From: Brevundimonas sp.
Lineage (GTDB): Bacteria > Pseudomonadota > Alphaproteobacteria > Caulobacterales > Caulobacteraceae
Direction of reading: 5' to 3'
DNA length: 64,000 bases
NCBI RefSeq assembly: GCF_029945885.1
Contig: NZ_JAQSDK010000035.1
Span: forward strand, 36,396 to 100,395
The position numbers and the translations under genes are program-made. Position 1 is the stretch's first letter; each line of letters opens with the position of its first letter. The notes below the pieces were generated by a model. That model worked only from the letters and a program-made list of their open reading frames with translations, made no database searches and had not been told where the DNA came from. Shown here piece after piece: positions 40,493-49,121 of this stretch.

Positions 40493-40649
40493 CGCCGCCT
40501 CCTGTTCAGGAAAGCAACGCCCGGCCGACCCGTGCCGTTCCGCATTTCTTTGGCGGCGTCACAAGGGATGGTTAACCACGGATGTTTAGCGTCTGTTGTT
40601 GTCCGTGCCCCTAGCGTCATTCTGCGGGCCAGTTGGAGATTTCCCGGAA

Positions 40650-41075
40650 ATGCCGCTCAAGCTGTCGCTCAAGCCCGGCGAGAAGTTCGTGCTCAACGGG
40701 GCTGTCGTCCAGAACGGCGACCGGCGGGGCGTGCTGATCCTGCAGAACAAGGCAAGCGTCCTTCGCGAGAAGGACATCATGCAGTCCAGCGAGGTCACCA
40801 CGCCGGCCAGACGCATCTATTTCCCGGTCATGATGATGTACCTGGACGAAATCTCGGCCCCGAAATTCTTCGACGAGTTCGCCCAGCGGCTCTCGGAATT
40901 CATGAGCGCCACCCAAAACCCGGAAATCATGTCGGACTGTATCGCGGCGTCGCGGCACGTCCTCGCCCGGGAATATTACAAGGCCCTGATGTCGGCCCGA
41001 AAACTGGTTGAATACGAAGAGCAAAGGCTGGGCAATGTCCCTTCAGGCGTACAAGACAGCCTCGACGAGGGCTGA
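40650..41075 (+). CDS. flbT: Flagellar biosynthesis repressor FlbT
   Basis: 141 residues. [23 protein letters not shown] and [16 protein letters not shown] are FlbT hallmarks. In Caulobacter FlbT binds the 5' leader of flagellin mRNA and promotes its decay until the hook is complete. It precedes flaF with a 41-bp overlap and the flagellin gene lies downstream, the usual Caulobacterales order. Start ATG 40650 selected over an upstream 40596 on family length. Confidence 0.94.
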   Translation: MPLKLSLKPGEKFVLNGAVVQNGDRRGVLILQNKASVLREKDIMQSSEVTTPARRIYFPVMMMYLDEISAPKFFDEFAQRLSEFMSATQNPEIMSDCIAASRHVLAREYYKALMSARKLVEYEEQRLGNVPSGVQDSLDEG

Positions 41076-41400
41076 GTCCCCCCGGGCGATGGAGTACCGG
41101 CTGTTCGGCCAGGTGACGCGTGCCCTGATGCACGCGGCGACGGTTGACGCCTCTGACATCAAGACGCGGATCGACGCGCTGGACTGGAACCGGCGTCTCT
41201 GGTCGACTCTGGCCACCGACTGCAGTGATCCGGGCAATGCGATGGCCAAGCCGTTGCGGGCGCAGATCATCTCCATCAGCCTGTTCGTGGGTCGTCACTC
41301 GTCGCTGATCATGCGGGGGGATGATGATTTCCAGACGCTGATCGACATCAATCGCATGGTCATGCAGGGGCTGGCGGGGGCCGATCAGGCGGCCGCCTGA
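41035..41400 (+). CDS. flaF: Flagellar biosynthesis regulator FlaF
   Basis: 121 residues from ATG 41035 (MSLQAYKTA). The pattern [20 protein letters not shown] and [20 protein letters not shown] is the FlaF family. It works with FlbT as the activating counterpart in flagellin translation and secretion. It overlaps flbT by 41 bp in another frame. No other gene lies between it and flagellin. Confidence 0.93.
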   Translation: MSLQAYKTASTRAESPRAMEYRLFGQVTRALMHAATVDASDIKTRIDALDWNRRLWSTLATDCSDPGNAMAKPLRAQIISISLFVGRHSSLIMRGDDDFQTLIDINRMVMQGLAGADQAAA

Positions 41401-41493
41401 CCGGTTTGAACGACTAGGCAAACAGGGCCGTCACGACCGGGTCGGACTTGCCGGGTGGGGCGGTGCTGCTCCATAACCTGTTGAATTAAAAGA

Positions 41494-41523
41494 GGGGTCG
41501 ATGCCGCATGCGTCGGCCCCTTT
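41494..41523 (+). terminator. Hairpin between flaF and flagellin (terminator or leader element)
   Basis: GGGGTCGA and TCGGCCCC pair over 8 bp (one G-T) around an 11-base loop, followed by TTTC. It could end the flbT-flaF transcript. If the flagellin message starts upstream, it would lie in its 5' leader, where FlbT acts. Confidence 0.55.
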
Positions 41524-41604
41524 CTTGCGTTGGACCTTCCCGAACCAGAACCGGTTCGCCGGCCAGAAGGCCGTTCCCCACCTCCAGAACGGAAGGATCC
41601 GCCG

Positions 41605-42429
41605 ATGACTTCGGTGAACACCAACGTGGGCGCAATGATTGCGCTCCAGAACCTGAACGCGACGAACGCCCAGCTGGAAATCACCCAGAGCCGGATCAAC
41701 ACCGGCAAAAAGGTCTCCAGCGCCAAGGATAACGGGGCCATCTGGGCAATCGCCCAGGGTCAACGGGCCGACATCGGCGCGCTGGGCGCGGTGAAACAGT
41801 CGCTCGATCGTGGCGTTGCCGCGGTCGATGTGGCGCTGGCGGCGGGCGAGACGGTCTCCGACCTCTTGCTGCAGATGAAGGAGAAGGCTCTGGCAGCGAC
41901 CGATTCGTCGCTGAAGACTGCGGCACGGTCCGCGTTGAACGAGGATTTCAAGGCCCTTCGCGACCAGATCACCAGTGTAACCCAAAACGCCGAATTCAAT
42001 GGGGTCAACCTGCTGGATACCGGCGCGGCCGGGTTCGGGGCTCTGGCCAATGTGAGCGGTACATCCACCCTGACCGTGGCCGCCGAGGTCATGGCGCTGG
42101 GATCGACCAACGTCTCCGTTTCGACCACCCAGGCGATCGACACCCTGTCGGCCGCCACGGCCTCCCTCACCGCCGTGAACGATTCCATCGATGCTGTTTC
42201 GGGCGCGCTCGCGCGTCTCGGCACCTCCTCGAAAGCGCTCACGACCCATATGACCTTCGTCGGCAAGCTGACGGATGCTCTGGAAGCGGGGGTAGGTAAC
42301 CTGGTCGACGCCGATCTGGCGAAGGAAAGTGCCAAGCTCCAGGCGTTGCAGACGAAGCAGCAACTCGGAGTTCAGGCCCTGGGCATCGCCAATCAGTCGC
42401 CGCAGCTGATTCTGTCGCTGTTCAAGTAA
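41605..42429 (+). CDS. Flagellin
   Basis: 274 residues, the short Caulobacter type. N-terminal D0/D1: NTNVGAMIALQNLNATNAQL and SRINTGKKVSSAKDNGAIWAIAQ. A short central region is followed by the C-terminal helix LQTKQQLGVQALGIANQSPQ and LILSLFK. Start ATG 41605, with GGAAGG 10 bases upstream. Regulated by FlbT and FlaF just upstream. I saw no convincing sigma-54 element (GG-N10-GC) in the 200 bp before it. Confidence 0.95.
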   Translation: MTSVNTNVGAMIALQNLNATNAQLEITQSRINTGKKVSSAKDNGAIWAIAQGQRADIGALGAVKQSLDRGVAAVDVALAAGETVSDLLLQMKEKALAATDSSLKTAARSALNEDFKALRDQITSVTQNAEFNGVNLLDTGAAGFGALANVSGTSTLTVAAEVMALGSTNVSVSTTQAIDTLSAATASLTAVNDSIDAVSGALARLGTSSKALTTHMTFVGKLTDALEAGVGNLVDADLAKESAKLQALQTKQQLGVQALGIANQSPQLILSLFK

Positions 42430-42445
42430 CGTTCAGGTCCAAACA

Positions 42446-42478
42446 AGCGCCGGAGGGGGAAACCTCTCCGGCGCTTCC
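42446..42478 (+). terminator. Rho-independent terminator after flagellin
   Basis: GCGCCGGAGGGG pairs with CCTCTCCGGCGC over 12 bp (one G-T) around GAAA, followed by TTCCGTTT. It ends the flagellin transcript and may also serve the convergent exoD-type gene. Confidence 0.85.
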
Positions 42479-42489
42479 GTTTGCGCGTG

Positions 42490-43131
42490 TCAAATCAGGT
42501 GGTTGAACCAGTTCAGCAGGCCGGTGATGACGGCAACCACCGTCGTCCAGACCAGCACGACATAGACGCCGCACATCACCGTACCGACGCCGCCGATCAG
42601 CACGGCCAGGCCATCGCGCTGGGTGATGGCCAGGCCGAAGATCGCGATCGTCAGGGCCGGCAGCATATCGCCCAGGGGTACGGGCAGGGCCAGCATCAGG
42701 GCCAGGACGAAGCAGATGACACCCGTAATCACATCGGCCATTTCGCCGGTCAGGATCGGCAGGCGCGGGCGTGTCAGTCGCTCGATGGCGCGAATGGCCC
42801 CCAGTACCCGACCGCCGCTGGCCTTGCGATAGGCCGCGCGGCTGACGGAGACACGAAGCAGCCAGCGCGGAAGCCAGACGGTCTGACGCTGAATAGCCAG
42901 TTCCAGGGACAGCAGCATGATCGGTACGCTGAACACCGCCTTGCCGCCCGGAGGCCAGGGAAGCAGGGCCATCAGCGCCAGCATCAGCATCAGGGCCCCG
43001 AAGGCCCGCTCGCCGAAGGCCTCGACGACCTCGGCCAGGTTCAGCTTCGGATCGTCGCCATAGCCCAGGCTCTCGATCACTTCCGATAGCGTGCGCTTGG
43101 CGTCGGAGGGCTGGATCGTGAGGGGCGTCAT
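42490..43131 (-). CDS. exoD: Exopolysaccharide synthesis protein ExoD
   Basis: 213 residues from ATG 43131 (MTPLTIQPSDAKRTLSEVIE). ExoD family: a cytosolic helical start, then a motif with LMALLPWPPGGKAVFSVPI, and C-terminal membrane segments (VITGVICFVLALMLALPVPL; LIGGVGTVMCGVYVVLV). ExoD affects exopolysaccharide production and alkali tolerance in rhizobia; its biochemical role is unknown. Convergent with flagellin. Confidence 0.88.
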   Translation of the reverse strand: MTPLTIQPSDAKRTLSEVIESLGYGDDPKLNLAEVVEAFGERAFGALMLMLALMALLPWPPGGKAVFSVPIMLLSLELAIQRQTVWLPRWLLRVSVSRAAYRKASGGRVLGAIRAIERLTRPRLPILTGEMADVITGVICFVLALMLALPVPLGDMLPALTIAIFGLAITQRDGLAVLIGGVGTVMCGVYVVLVWTTVVAVITGLLNWFNHLI

Positions 43132-43233
43132 GGTCAAGCGAAGGATCCTGGCGGGAATGGCCGATGCCACAGGTAGGGGGGGGGAGCCTCCGACGCCACC
43201 GGCCGGTCCGAGGAATCGACCCGAAAGACCCGA

Positions 43234-43422
43234 TCAATCGCGATCGGCGTGGTCCGGAAGACCCCGGCGCGGGGTCTGCGCCAAATCTTCCAGCTGCTGT
43301 TCGGTCATGGAGGCGAACATCTCCCGGGACGCGCCCCGGAGTCCGGATTCAGGCGTGTCACCGCGTTTGGCCGACAGGGCGGCTCCGGCGGCTTTCTGCT
43401 GGGCAGCGGATCGGGCGGGCAT
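43234..43422 (-). CDS. DUF3008 family small protein
   Basis: 62 residues: MPARSAAQQKAAGAALSAKR near the start and GASREMFASMTEQQLEDLA in the middle match DUF3008, a small conserved protein of proteobacteria without known function. It stands alone between exoD and the acyl-CoA dehydrogenase. Confidence 0.85.
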   Translation of the reverse strand: MPARSAAQQKAAGAALSAKRGDTPESGLRGASREMFASMTEQQLEDLAQTPRRGLPDHADRD

Positions 43423-43471
43423 GGGTCGGCTCCTTTCATAAAAAGGAACCGGTGAACGGGAGGCTGGTTCC

Positions 43472-44641
43472 TCAGCCTCCCAGGAGTTCGCGCCCGATCA
43501 GGAAGCGGCGGATCTCGTTGGTGCCGGCTCCGATGTCATACAATTTGGCGTCACGGACCAACCGCTCGACCGGCCATTCCTTGGTGTAACCGGCCCCGCC
43601 GAGGGCCTGGACGGCCTCCAGCGATACCTTCACGGCATTCTCAGACGCCAGCAGGATCGCGCCCGCCGCGTCGTAGCGGGTGGTCTTGCCCTGGTCGCAG
43701 GCGCGCGCGACGGCATAGACATAGGCCCGGGCCGAGTTGAGGGCGACGTACATGTCGGCGACCTTGGCCTGCATCAGCTGGAACGAGCCGATCGGCTTGC
43801 CGAACTGTTTGCGCTCGCGGACATAGGGCAGGACCACGTCCAGCGCCGCCTGCATGATGCCCAGCGGACCGGCGGACAGCACGGCCCGCTCATAGTCGAG
43901 GCCGCTCATCAGCACACCGGCCCCGCCGCCGACCGGTCCCATGACATTCTCTTCCGGGACCTCGCAGTCCTCGAACACCAGTTCAGCGGTGTCGGAGCCG
44001 CGCATACCCATCTTGTCCAGCTTCTTGGAGACGCTGAATCCCTTCATGCCGCGTTCGATCAGGAAGGCCGTGCAGCCCCGTGATCCGGCTTCCGGGTCGG
44101 TCTTGGCATAGACGACGAGCGTGTCGGCCGAGGGGGCGTTGGTGATCCAGAATTTGGTGCCGTTCAGCACATAGCGGTCGCCGGTCCTTACCGCCTGGGT
44201 GCGCATCGACATGACGTCGGAGCCCGATCCGGCCTCGGACATGGCCAGGGATCCGACGTGTTCGCCGGAAATCAGTTTCGGCAGATATTTGCGCTTCTGG
44301 GCCTCGGTGCCCCAGCGGCGGATCTGGTTGACGCACAGGTTGGAGTGGGCCCCGTAGCTGAGGCCAACCGAGGCCGAGGCGCGCGACACCTCTTCCATCG
44401 CCACCACGTGTTCCAGATAGCCGAGGCCGAGGCCGCCGAACTCTTCCTCGACGGTTATGCCGTGCAGACCCAGCTCGCCCATCTCGGGCCACAGGTGGCG
44501 GGGGAAGGTGTTGGTCTCATCAACCTCGGCGGCCATCGGGGCCAGCCGGTCTGCGGCCCAGCGGGCCGTGGTGTCGCGGATGGCGTCGGCGGTCTCGCCG
44601 AGGCCGAATTCCATCGATTGGGGGGCGTTGGGAATGCTCAT
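43472..44641 (-). CDS. ivd: Isovaleryl-CoA dehydrogenase
   Basis: 389 residues from ATG 44641. Acyl-CoA dehydrogenase with [16 protein letters not shown] as FAD/substrate loop, [16 protein letters not shown] typical of the isovaleryl subgroup, the catalytic-Glu region in [10 protein letters not shown], and C-terminal [22 protein letters not shown]. It oxidises isovaleryl-CoA in leucine degradation with FAD. Other leucine-pathway genes are not in this window except a carboxylase alpha subunit near 54 kb. Confidence 0.9.
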   Translation of the reverse strand: MSIPNAPQSMEFGLGETADAIRDTTARWAADRLAPMAAEVDETNTFPRHLWPEMGELGLHGITVEEEFGGLGLGYLEHVVAMEEVSRASASVGLSYGAHSNLCVNQIRRWGTEAQKRKYLPKLISGEHVGSLAMSEAGSGSDVMSMRTQAVRTGDRYVLNGTKFWITNAPSADTLVVYAKTDPEAGSRGCTAFLIERGMKGFSVSKKLDKMGMRGSDTAELVFEDCEVPEENVMGPVGGGAGVLMSGLDYERAVLSAGPLGIMQAALDVVLPYVRERKQFGKPIGSFQLMQAKVADMYVALNSARAYVYAVARACDQGKTTRYDAAGAILLASENAVKVSLEAVQALGGAGYTKEWPVERLVRDAKLYDIGAGTNEIRRFLIGRELLGG

Positions 44642-44695
44642 GGCGCGGGCGTAGCACCGGGACGAAGCCGGTGCAAAACCCAAACGGGGACCGGT

Positions 44696-46228
44696 TCAGT
44701 CCTTCCGGGCACGGCCCCAGCGCATATAGAGGTTCAGCGAGGAAACCACGACACAGACGCCACCGATCACCGCCAGGGTCCAGGCGACGACCGTCGTCTC
44801 ACCCATCGGGGACGGTTCCTCCAGGGCGAGACGGAAGGCTGCGGCCGAAAAGGCGCTCGCCAGCAAACCGACGCCGCCCATGATCAGGAAGGCCCCCGTC
44901 TGGCTTTTCTCGAACCGGGCCGGCGTGTCCGATTCGACCTCATGGCGCAGGACGGCCAGGGCCGGCTCCTCCACGAACAGCGGTTCCTGGGTTTCGGCGG
45001 CGTCCGGACGCTGGGCCGCGGGCCAGACCGGGCGATCCTCGACGGGCGCGGTGTCGGTGTCCAAGGCCGTCAACACCAGCGGAGGCCCCCCGAAAGGCGC
45101 GGCGACAGGGGCGGGGGCAGCAAAGGGCTGGACGACCGTATCGTCGGTGAGGGTCACGGTGACGGCGGCGGCGGCGGTCGGCTCGACGATGTCCGGCGCT
45201 GCCGTCCCGGTCACGGGAGCGGCAGCCACGGACGGCTCAGGTGCCGGTTCCACGACGGGACCTGTGTCCGTCAGCCCATCCGCTTGGACGACCACAGCCA
45301 TCTTGATGCTCATGGCCACGGCTGCGGCCTGGAGGACCGGTGCGGTGGTCTCGGCTGGCAGGGTGGGGACCGGCGGAGTCGCCGGGACCGTCGTCAGTCC
45401 GGGCAGGGGTCCGACGATTCCCGCCGAATAGGGGGAATAGCGCTGGAACTGCATCGCGCCGGTTACCGGAGGGGCGACTGACAGGGTCGAGGGGGCGTCG
45501 GCCGCGGGATCGCCCTTCGGCTCGACAGCCGGTTCGGCGGGCTGGCTGGCGGCGTCCGTGGAGGCGGACGGTGCCGCGCCCGTGTCGATCTCCGGCGCAG
45601 CAATCCCGGGCGTGGCGTCCGGTGCCGGTTCGTCCGTCTCGACCGCAGGCTCGCCCAGGAGGGTGGCCACGGCGGCGGCCCGGGCCGCCGTAGCGGCGAC
45701 GGGGGGCACGTCAGTATCCTGCGGCTCGACCACCGGAGCCAGCGGCGCGGTCAGCAGATCAGCGAGATGCACCGGCCGGTCAGGGTCGGCGTTGAACAGG
45801 GCCCGTTCAGCGACCCGGCGCCGGGTGGCCGCATCCAGCGGCACCGGAGCGGGCCAGCCGATCAGGGCGTCGGCGGCCTGGATCAGCAGGCCGTCGTTCA
45901 CGCGCTGCAGCACGTCGGAGCCGAGGAAGCGCTCTACGCCGATGGACAGGGCAAAGCTGGCGAGGGCGTCGAACTGATGCTGGTTGACCGGTCGGGTGAC
46001 CCCCTGGTTGATCCCCTTGACCACCGGCATCAGGTCATATTGCAGCAGCAGTTCGGCATCAGCCTCGGCCACGGTCAGCCCTTCGCGGGCGGAAGCCGTG
46101 TGGCCGTAGCCGATGACCCAACGGCCATCCTCGCCGGGAACCGCTTTTGAGCGGAAGCCGACAAAACTCTTGATGAGGATGACGCCCTCACGGGAGACTT
46201 TCATGTGTTTCGTGGTCACTTCGGACAA
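44696..46228 (-). CDS. spmX: SpmX-type polarity protein (degenerate GH24 muramidase)
   Basis: 510 residues. The N-terminal 150 are GH24 lysozyme-like (LIKSFVGFRSKAV, GRWVIGYGHT), followed by about 290 residues of Ala/Pro/Thr/Val-rich acidic linker and two C-terminal membrane helices (GAFLIMGGVGLLASAFSAAAF; TTVVAWTLAVIGGVCVVV). This is the architecture of Caulobacter SpmX, which localises the DivJ kinase at the stalked pole. The usual catalytic Glu of GH24 (F-E-G-x-R) is Val here (about residue 23), so enzymatic activity is unlikely. No signal peptide. Start may be the ATG at 46204. Confidence 0.85.
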   Translation of the reverse strand: MSEVTTKHMKVSREGVILIKSFVGFRSKAVPGEDGRWVIGYGHTASAREGLTVAEADAELLLQYDLMPVVKGINQGVTRPVNQHQFDALASFALSIGVERFLGSDVLQRVNDGLLIQAADALIGWPAPVPLDAATRRRVAERALFNADPDRPVHLADLLTAPLAPVVEPQDTDVPPVAATAARAAAVATLLGEPAVETDEPAPDATPGIAAPEIDTGAAPSASTDAASQPAEPAVEPKGDPAADAPSTLSVAPPVTGAMQFQRYSPYSAGIVGPLPGLTTVPATPPVPTLPAETTAPVLQAAAVAMSIKMAVVVQADGLTDTGPVVEPAPEPSVAAAPVTGTAAPDIVEPTAAAAVTVTLTDDTVVQPFAAPAPVAAPFGGPPLVLTALDTDTAPVEDRPVWPAAQRPDAAETQEPLFVEEPALAVLRHEVESDTPARFEKSQTGAFLIMGGVGLLASAFSAAAFRLALEEPSPMGETTVVAWTLAVIGGVCVVVSSLNLYMRWGRARKD

Positions 46229-46304
46229 CTGACTGACCCAAATCGAGACGGGCGCGGTCGCCCGATCAGGGAACCAGCAAGCGGCGGGCCGCGCATCTGT
46301 CGTC

Positions 46305-47726
46305 CTAGATCAGGACCAGGGCCGCGAGGCCGAGGAAGACGAAAAAGCCCACAGTATCGGTAATCCAGCTGACGAAAACCGGGGACGAAACGGCCGGGTC
46401 GCGATCGAGCTTGTCGAGCGCCAGGGGGATCAGGGTGCCGGCCAGGGAGGCGGCGAACAGATTGATGAGGACGGACAGGCCGATCACGAGGGACAGCATC
46501 GGCTTGCCGAACCAGATGGCGGCGATCCCGGCCATCAGGACCGCCAGGGTCACGCCGTTGGTCAGGCCGACCATGACCTCGCGGCGAACGATCCGCAGGG
46601 CATTGGCGGCGGTCAGTTCGCGGGCGGCCAGGGCGCGCACCGCGACGGTCAGGGCCTGGGTCCCGGCATTGCCGCCGATGGAGGCAACGATCGGCATCAG
46701 CACGGCCAGGGCCACCAGGGTCTCGATCTGGCGCTGGAACAGGCCGATGACCGATGAGGCCACCACGGCGGTGCCCAGGTTGATGATCAGCCAGGGAATG
46801 CGCGAGCGGACGATGTCCATAACGCTGCCGTCGCGCCCCTCGTCACTGACGCCGGCCAGGCGCAGGATATCCTCGCGGTTCTCCTCCTGGATGATGTTGA
46901 CGATGTCATCGACGGTGATCTGGCCGACCAGCCGGCCGCCGTCGTCGATGACCGGGGCCGAGATCAGGTGATATTTCTCGAAGATGTAGGCGACTTCTTC
47001 CTGGTCGGTCCCGACCGCGATCTCGTTGATCGGCTCCATCAGGTCAGACAGCTTCACATCACGCCGGGCGCGCAGCAGCCAGCTGATCGGAACACCACCG
47101 ATGGGACGGTTCAACGGATCGACGACATAGATGTCGAAGAACAACTCGGGCAGGTCGTCGGTCTGGCCGCGAACGTGGTCGATGGTGTCGCCGACGGTCC
47201 AGAACTGGGGCGCGGCCATCACCTCGCGCTGCATCAGGCGGCCGGCGGAGTCCTCGGCATAACCGAGCGAGGATTCGATCGCGGCGCGATCCGTCTCGGG
47301 CATGGCGGCCAGCACGCGTTCGCGCTGGTCGTCCTCGAGGTCCTCGACCACCGCGGCCGCATCGTCGGAATCGAGCTCCTGCAGCGCCTCGGCCAGGATC
47401 AGGTGGGGAACGCGTTCCAGTACCTCCTCGCGGATGCCGTCATCCAGCTCGGGCAGGGTCTCGGCCAGCAGCTCAGGCGGCAGCCACAGCACCACAACGC
47501 CGCGATGCTCGGACGTCAGGAACCCCATCAGGTCGGCCACGTCGGCCGGGTGGAGGTCTTCAAGGAGGGAGCGCAGTCGCTGGCCGTCGCCGTCATCAGC
47601 GGCGTCGACGACCTTTTCGACGAAGGAGGCCGTCAGGACGTAGTCCTCGTCGAGGGCCGAATGGTCCTCGACGAGGGTGTCACTGCCCTTGATCCGGCTC
47701 AGGGTGGCGGAGTCCGTGTTTTTCAC
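46305..47726 (-). CDS. mgtE: Magnesium transporter MgtE
   Basis: 473 residues from GTG 47726, which has GGGAGG upstream. N-terminal superhelical domain (LRSLLEDLHPADVADLMGFL), two CBS domains (residues about 170-290, LISAPVIDDGGRLVGQITVD), then five membrane helices with the pore segment ASIGGNAGTQALTVAVRAL. Mg2+ binding by the N/CBS domains closes the pore. An upstream ATG at 47840 would run into the tRNA-Leu and is rejected. Confidence 0.93.
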   Translation of the reverse strand: MKNTDSATLSRIKGSDTLVEDHSALDEDYVLTASFVEKVVDAADDGDGQRLRSLLEDLHPADVADLMGFLTSEHRGVVVLWLPPELLAETLPELDDGIREEVLERVPHLILAEALQELDSDDAAAVVEDLEDDQRERVLAAMPETDRAAIESSLGYAEDSAGRLMQREVMAAPQFWTVGDTIDHVRGQTDDLPELFFDIYVVDPLNRPIGGVPISWLLRARRDVKLSDLMEPINEIAVGTDQEEVAYIFEKYHLISAPVIDDGGRLVGQITVDDIVNIIQEENREDILRLAGVSDEGRDGSVMDIVRSRIPWLIINLGTAVVASSVIGLFQRQIETLVALAVLMPIVASIGGNAGTQALTVAVRALAARELTAANALRIVRREVMVGLTNGVTLAVLMAGIAAIWFGKPMLSLVIGLSVLINLFAASLAGTLIPLALDKLDRDPAVSSPVFVSWITDTVGFFVFLGLAALVLI

Positions 47727-47787
47727 GTGTCTGCCTCCCTGATTGGTACAGCCTGATCTAGCCGGTGACTCGTCCTGTTTAGCCAGA

Positions 47788-47872
47788 TGGTGCGGTCGAG
47801 AAGACTCGAACTTCCACGGGTTGCCCCACAGCGACCTCAACGCTGCGCGTCTACCAATTCCGCCACGACCGC
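47788..47872 (-). tRNA. tRNA-Leu(GAG)
   Basis: 85 nt, class II. Minus strand reads GCGGTCG acceptor to CGACCGC plus ACCA. The anticodon stem CAGCG/CGCTG encloses TTGAGGT, giving GAG. D-arm GGCGGAATTGGTAGACGC and T-arm GTTCGAGTC present. CCA is encoded. Confidence 0.96.
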
Positions 47873-48011
47873 TCGCATCGGAGCGGGGGCAATAGCGGAG
47901 AGATCAGCGAAAGGGAAGAGGACAATCCACCTGGTTGGCCTGCCCCCGGGTTTCCGGGCTGCGGATGGGTTCAGGCTGGGCTAGGCGTGGCTTTTGAACG
48001 CTGTCCGGCGA

Positions 48012-48308
48012 TCAGGCGGCACCGGCCATGAAATCATAGACGTCGGCGGTGCGGGTCACTGTGATGGCGATGCGATCCTCGCGGATTTCGATCTCGCCGC
48101 GGGCGACCGGATGGTTGTTGGCGAGGATCCAGACCTCATCGTGCTCGGAGGCGTCGAGCGGGATGACGGCCCCGCGCCCCATGCGCAGCAGCTGGCTCAT
48201 CGGCAGGACCGACCGGCCCAGAACGACGGAAATCTCGACATCGACGGCTTCGATCTGACTCACAACGCACTCTGATACTGGGGTCTGCGCGGACGGTTCA
48301 TCTTGCAT
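48012..48308 (-). CDS. fliN: FliN-family flagellar motor switch protein
   Basis: 98 residues from ATG 48308. The C-ring SpoA domain is clear: VDVEISVVLGRSVLPMSQLL, GRGAVIPLD, then NNHPVARGEIEI and DRIAITVTR. It forms the base of the C-ring with FliM and FliG. It is isolated from other flagellar genes in the window and diverges from lipB with about 30 bp between starts, so the promoters overlap. Confidence 0.88.
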   Translation of the reverse strand: MQDEPSAQTPVSECVVSQIEAVDVEISVVLGRSVLPMSQLLRMGRGAVIPLDASEHDEVWILANNHPVARGEIEIREDRIAITVTRTADVYDFMAGAA

Positions 48309-48337
48309 GGGGCCCTCAGGACCCACATTGAAGGCTC

Positions 48338-49054
48338 ATGCTTTCCCACACGTTAAATCCCGAGGCTTCCCCCCTGATTCGTTCCGACGGGGCGGTGATC
48401 GGCTGGGCGGTCTCTGATGGACAGGTCGATTATCCGGCGGCGGTCCAGGCGATGGAGGCGCGGGTTGCGGCGATTGCGGCCGGCGAGGCCGGGGAGCTGA
48501 TCTGGCTGCTGGAGCATCCGCCGCTCTATACGGCCGGAGTGTCCAGCAAGGACGCCGACCTGCTGGATGCCGGCCGGTTTCCGGTGCACCGCACCGGGCG
48601 GGGCGGCCAGTTCACCTATCATGGGCCCGGCCAGCGGGTGGCCTATGTGATGCTGGACCTGAACCGGCGGGGACGCGACGTGCGCGCCTTTGTGCGGGGC
48701 CTGGAACAATGGCTGATCGGGGGGCTTGCCGTTTTCGGGGTCGAGGCCGGGGTCCGCGAGGGTCGTGTCGGGGTCTGGGTCGGACGCGGTGGTCCCGGCT
48801 GGAGCCGTGAGGACAAGATCGCCGCCATCGGGGTCAAGGTGCGCAAATGGGTCAGCTTCCATGGCGTCAGCCTGAATGTGGAACCCGATCTGGCCCATTT
48901 CAGCGGCATCGTGCCCTGCGGAATTGCGGAGCACGGCGTGACCAGCCTGGTCGACCTCGGCGTCCTGGCCACGATGGACGAGGCGGATGCGGCCCTGAAG
49001 GCGTCAGCGCGGCAGGTGTTCGGTATGCTGGTTCCGGAGCGTCCACCGATCTGA
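48338..49054 (+). CDS. lipB: Lipoyl(octanoyl) transferase LipB
   Basis: 238 residues. [33 protein letters not shown] (ligand loop), [21 protein letters not shown] with the conserved Lys, and the catalytic Cys in IVPCGI. It moves octanoyl from acyl-carrier protein to E2 and H proteins. Start ATG 48338. Confidence 0.95.
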   Translation: MLSHTLNPEASPLIRSDGAVIGWAVSDGQVDYPAAVQAMEARVAAIAAGEAGELIWLLEHPPLYTAGVSSKDADLLDAGRFPVHRTGRGGQFTYHGPGQRVAYVMLDLNRRGRDVRAFVRGLEQWLIGGLAVFGVEAGVREGRVGVWVGRGGPGWSREDKIAAIGVKVRKWVSFHGVSLNVEPDLAHFSGIVPCGIAEHGVTSLVDLGVLATMDEADAALKASARQVFGMLVPERPPI

Positions 49055-49121
49055 ACCGTATGGGGACAAATACGCAAAAATCCGAGGCCGGAAGGGTGGG
49101 GTTAACCGTCACCGCTGCAGA

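Noticed and set aside
41430..41470. Sigma-54 promoter before flagellin
   Set aside because: A GG-N10-GC spacing exists but the flanking bases do not match TGGCAC / TTGC.
47727..47840. Upstream ATG extension of mgtE
   Set aside because: It would read into the tRNA-Leu gene; the GTG at 47726 has a good ribosome site and matches family length.
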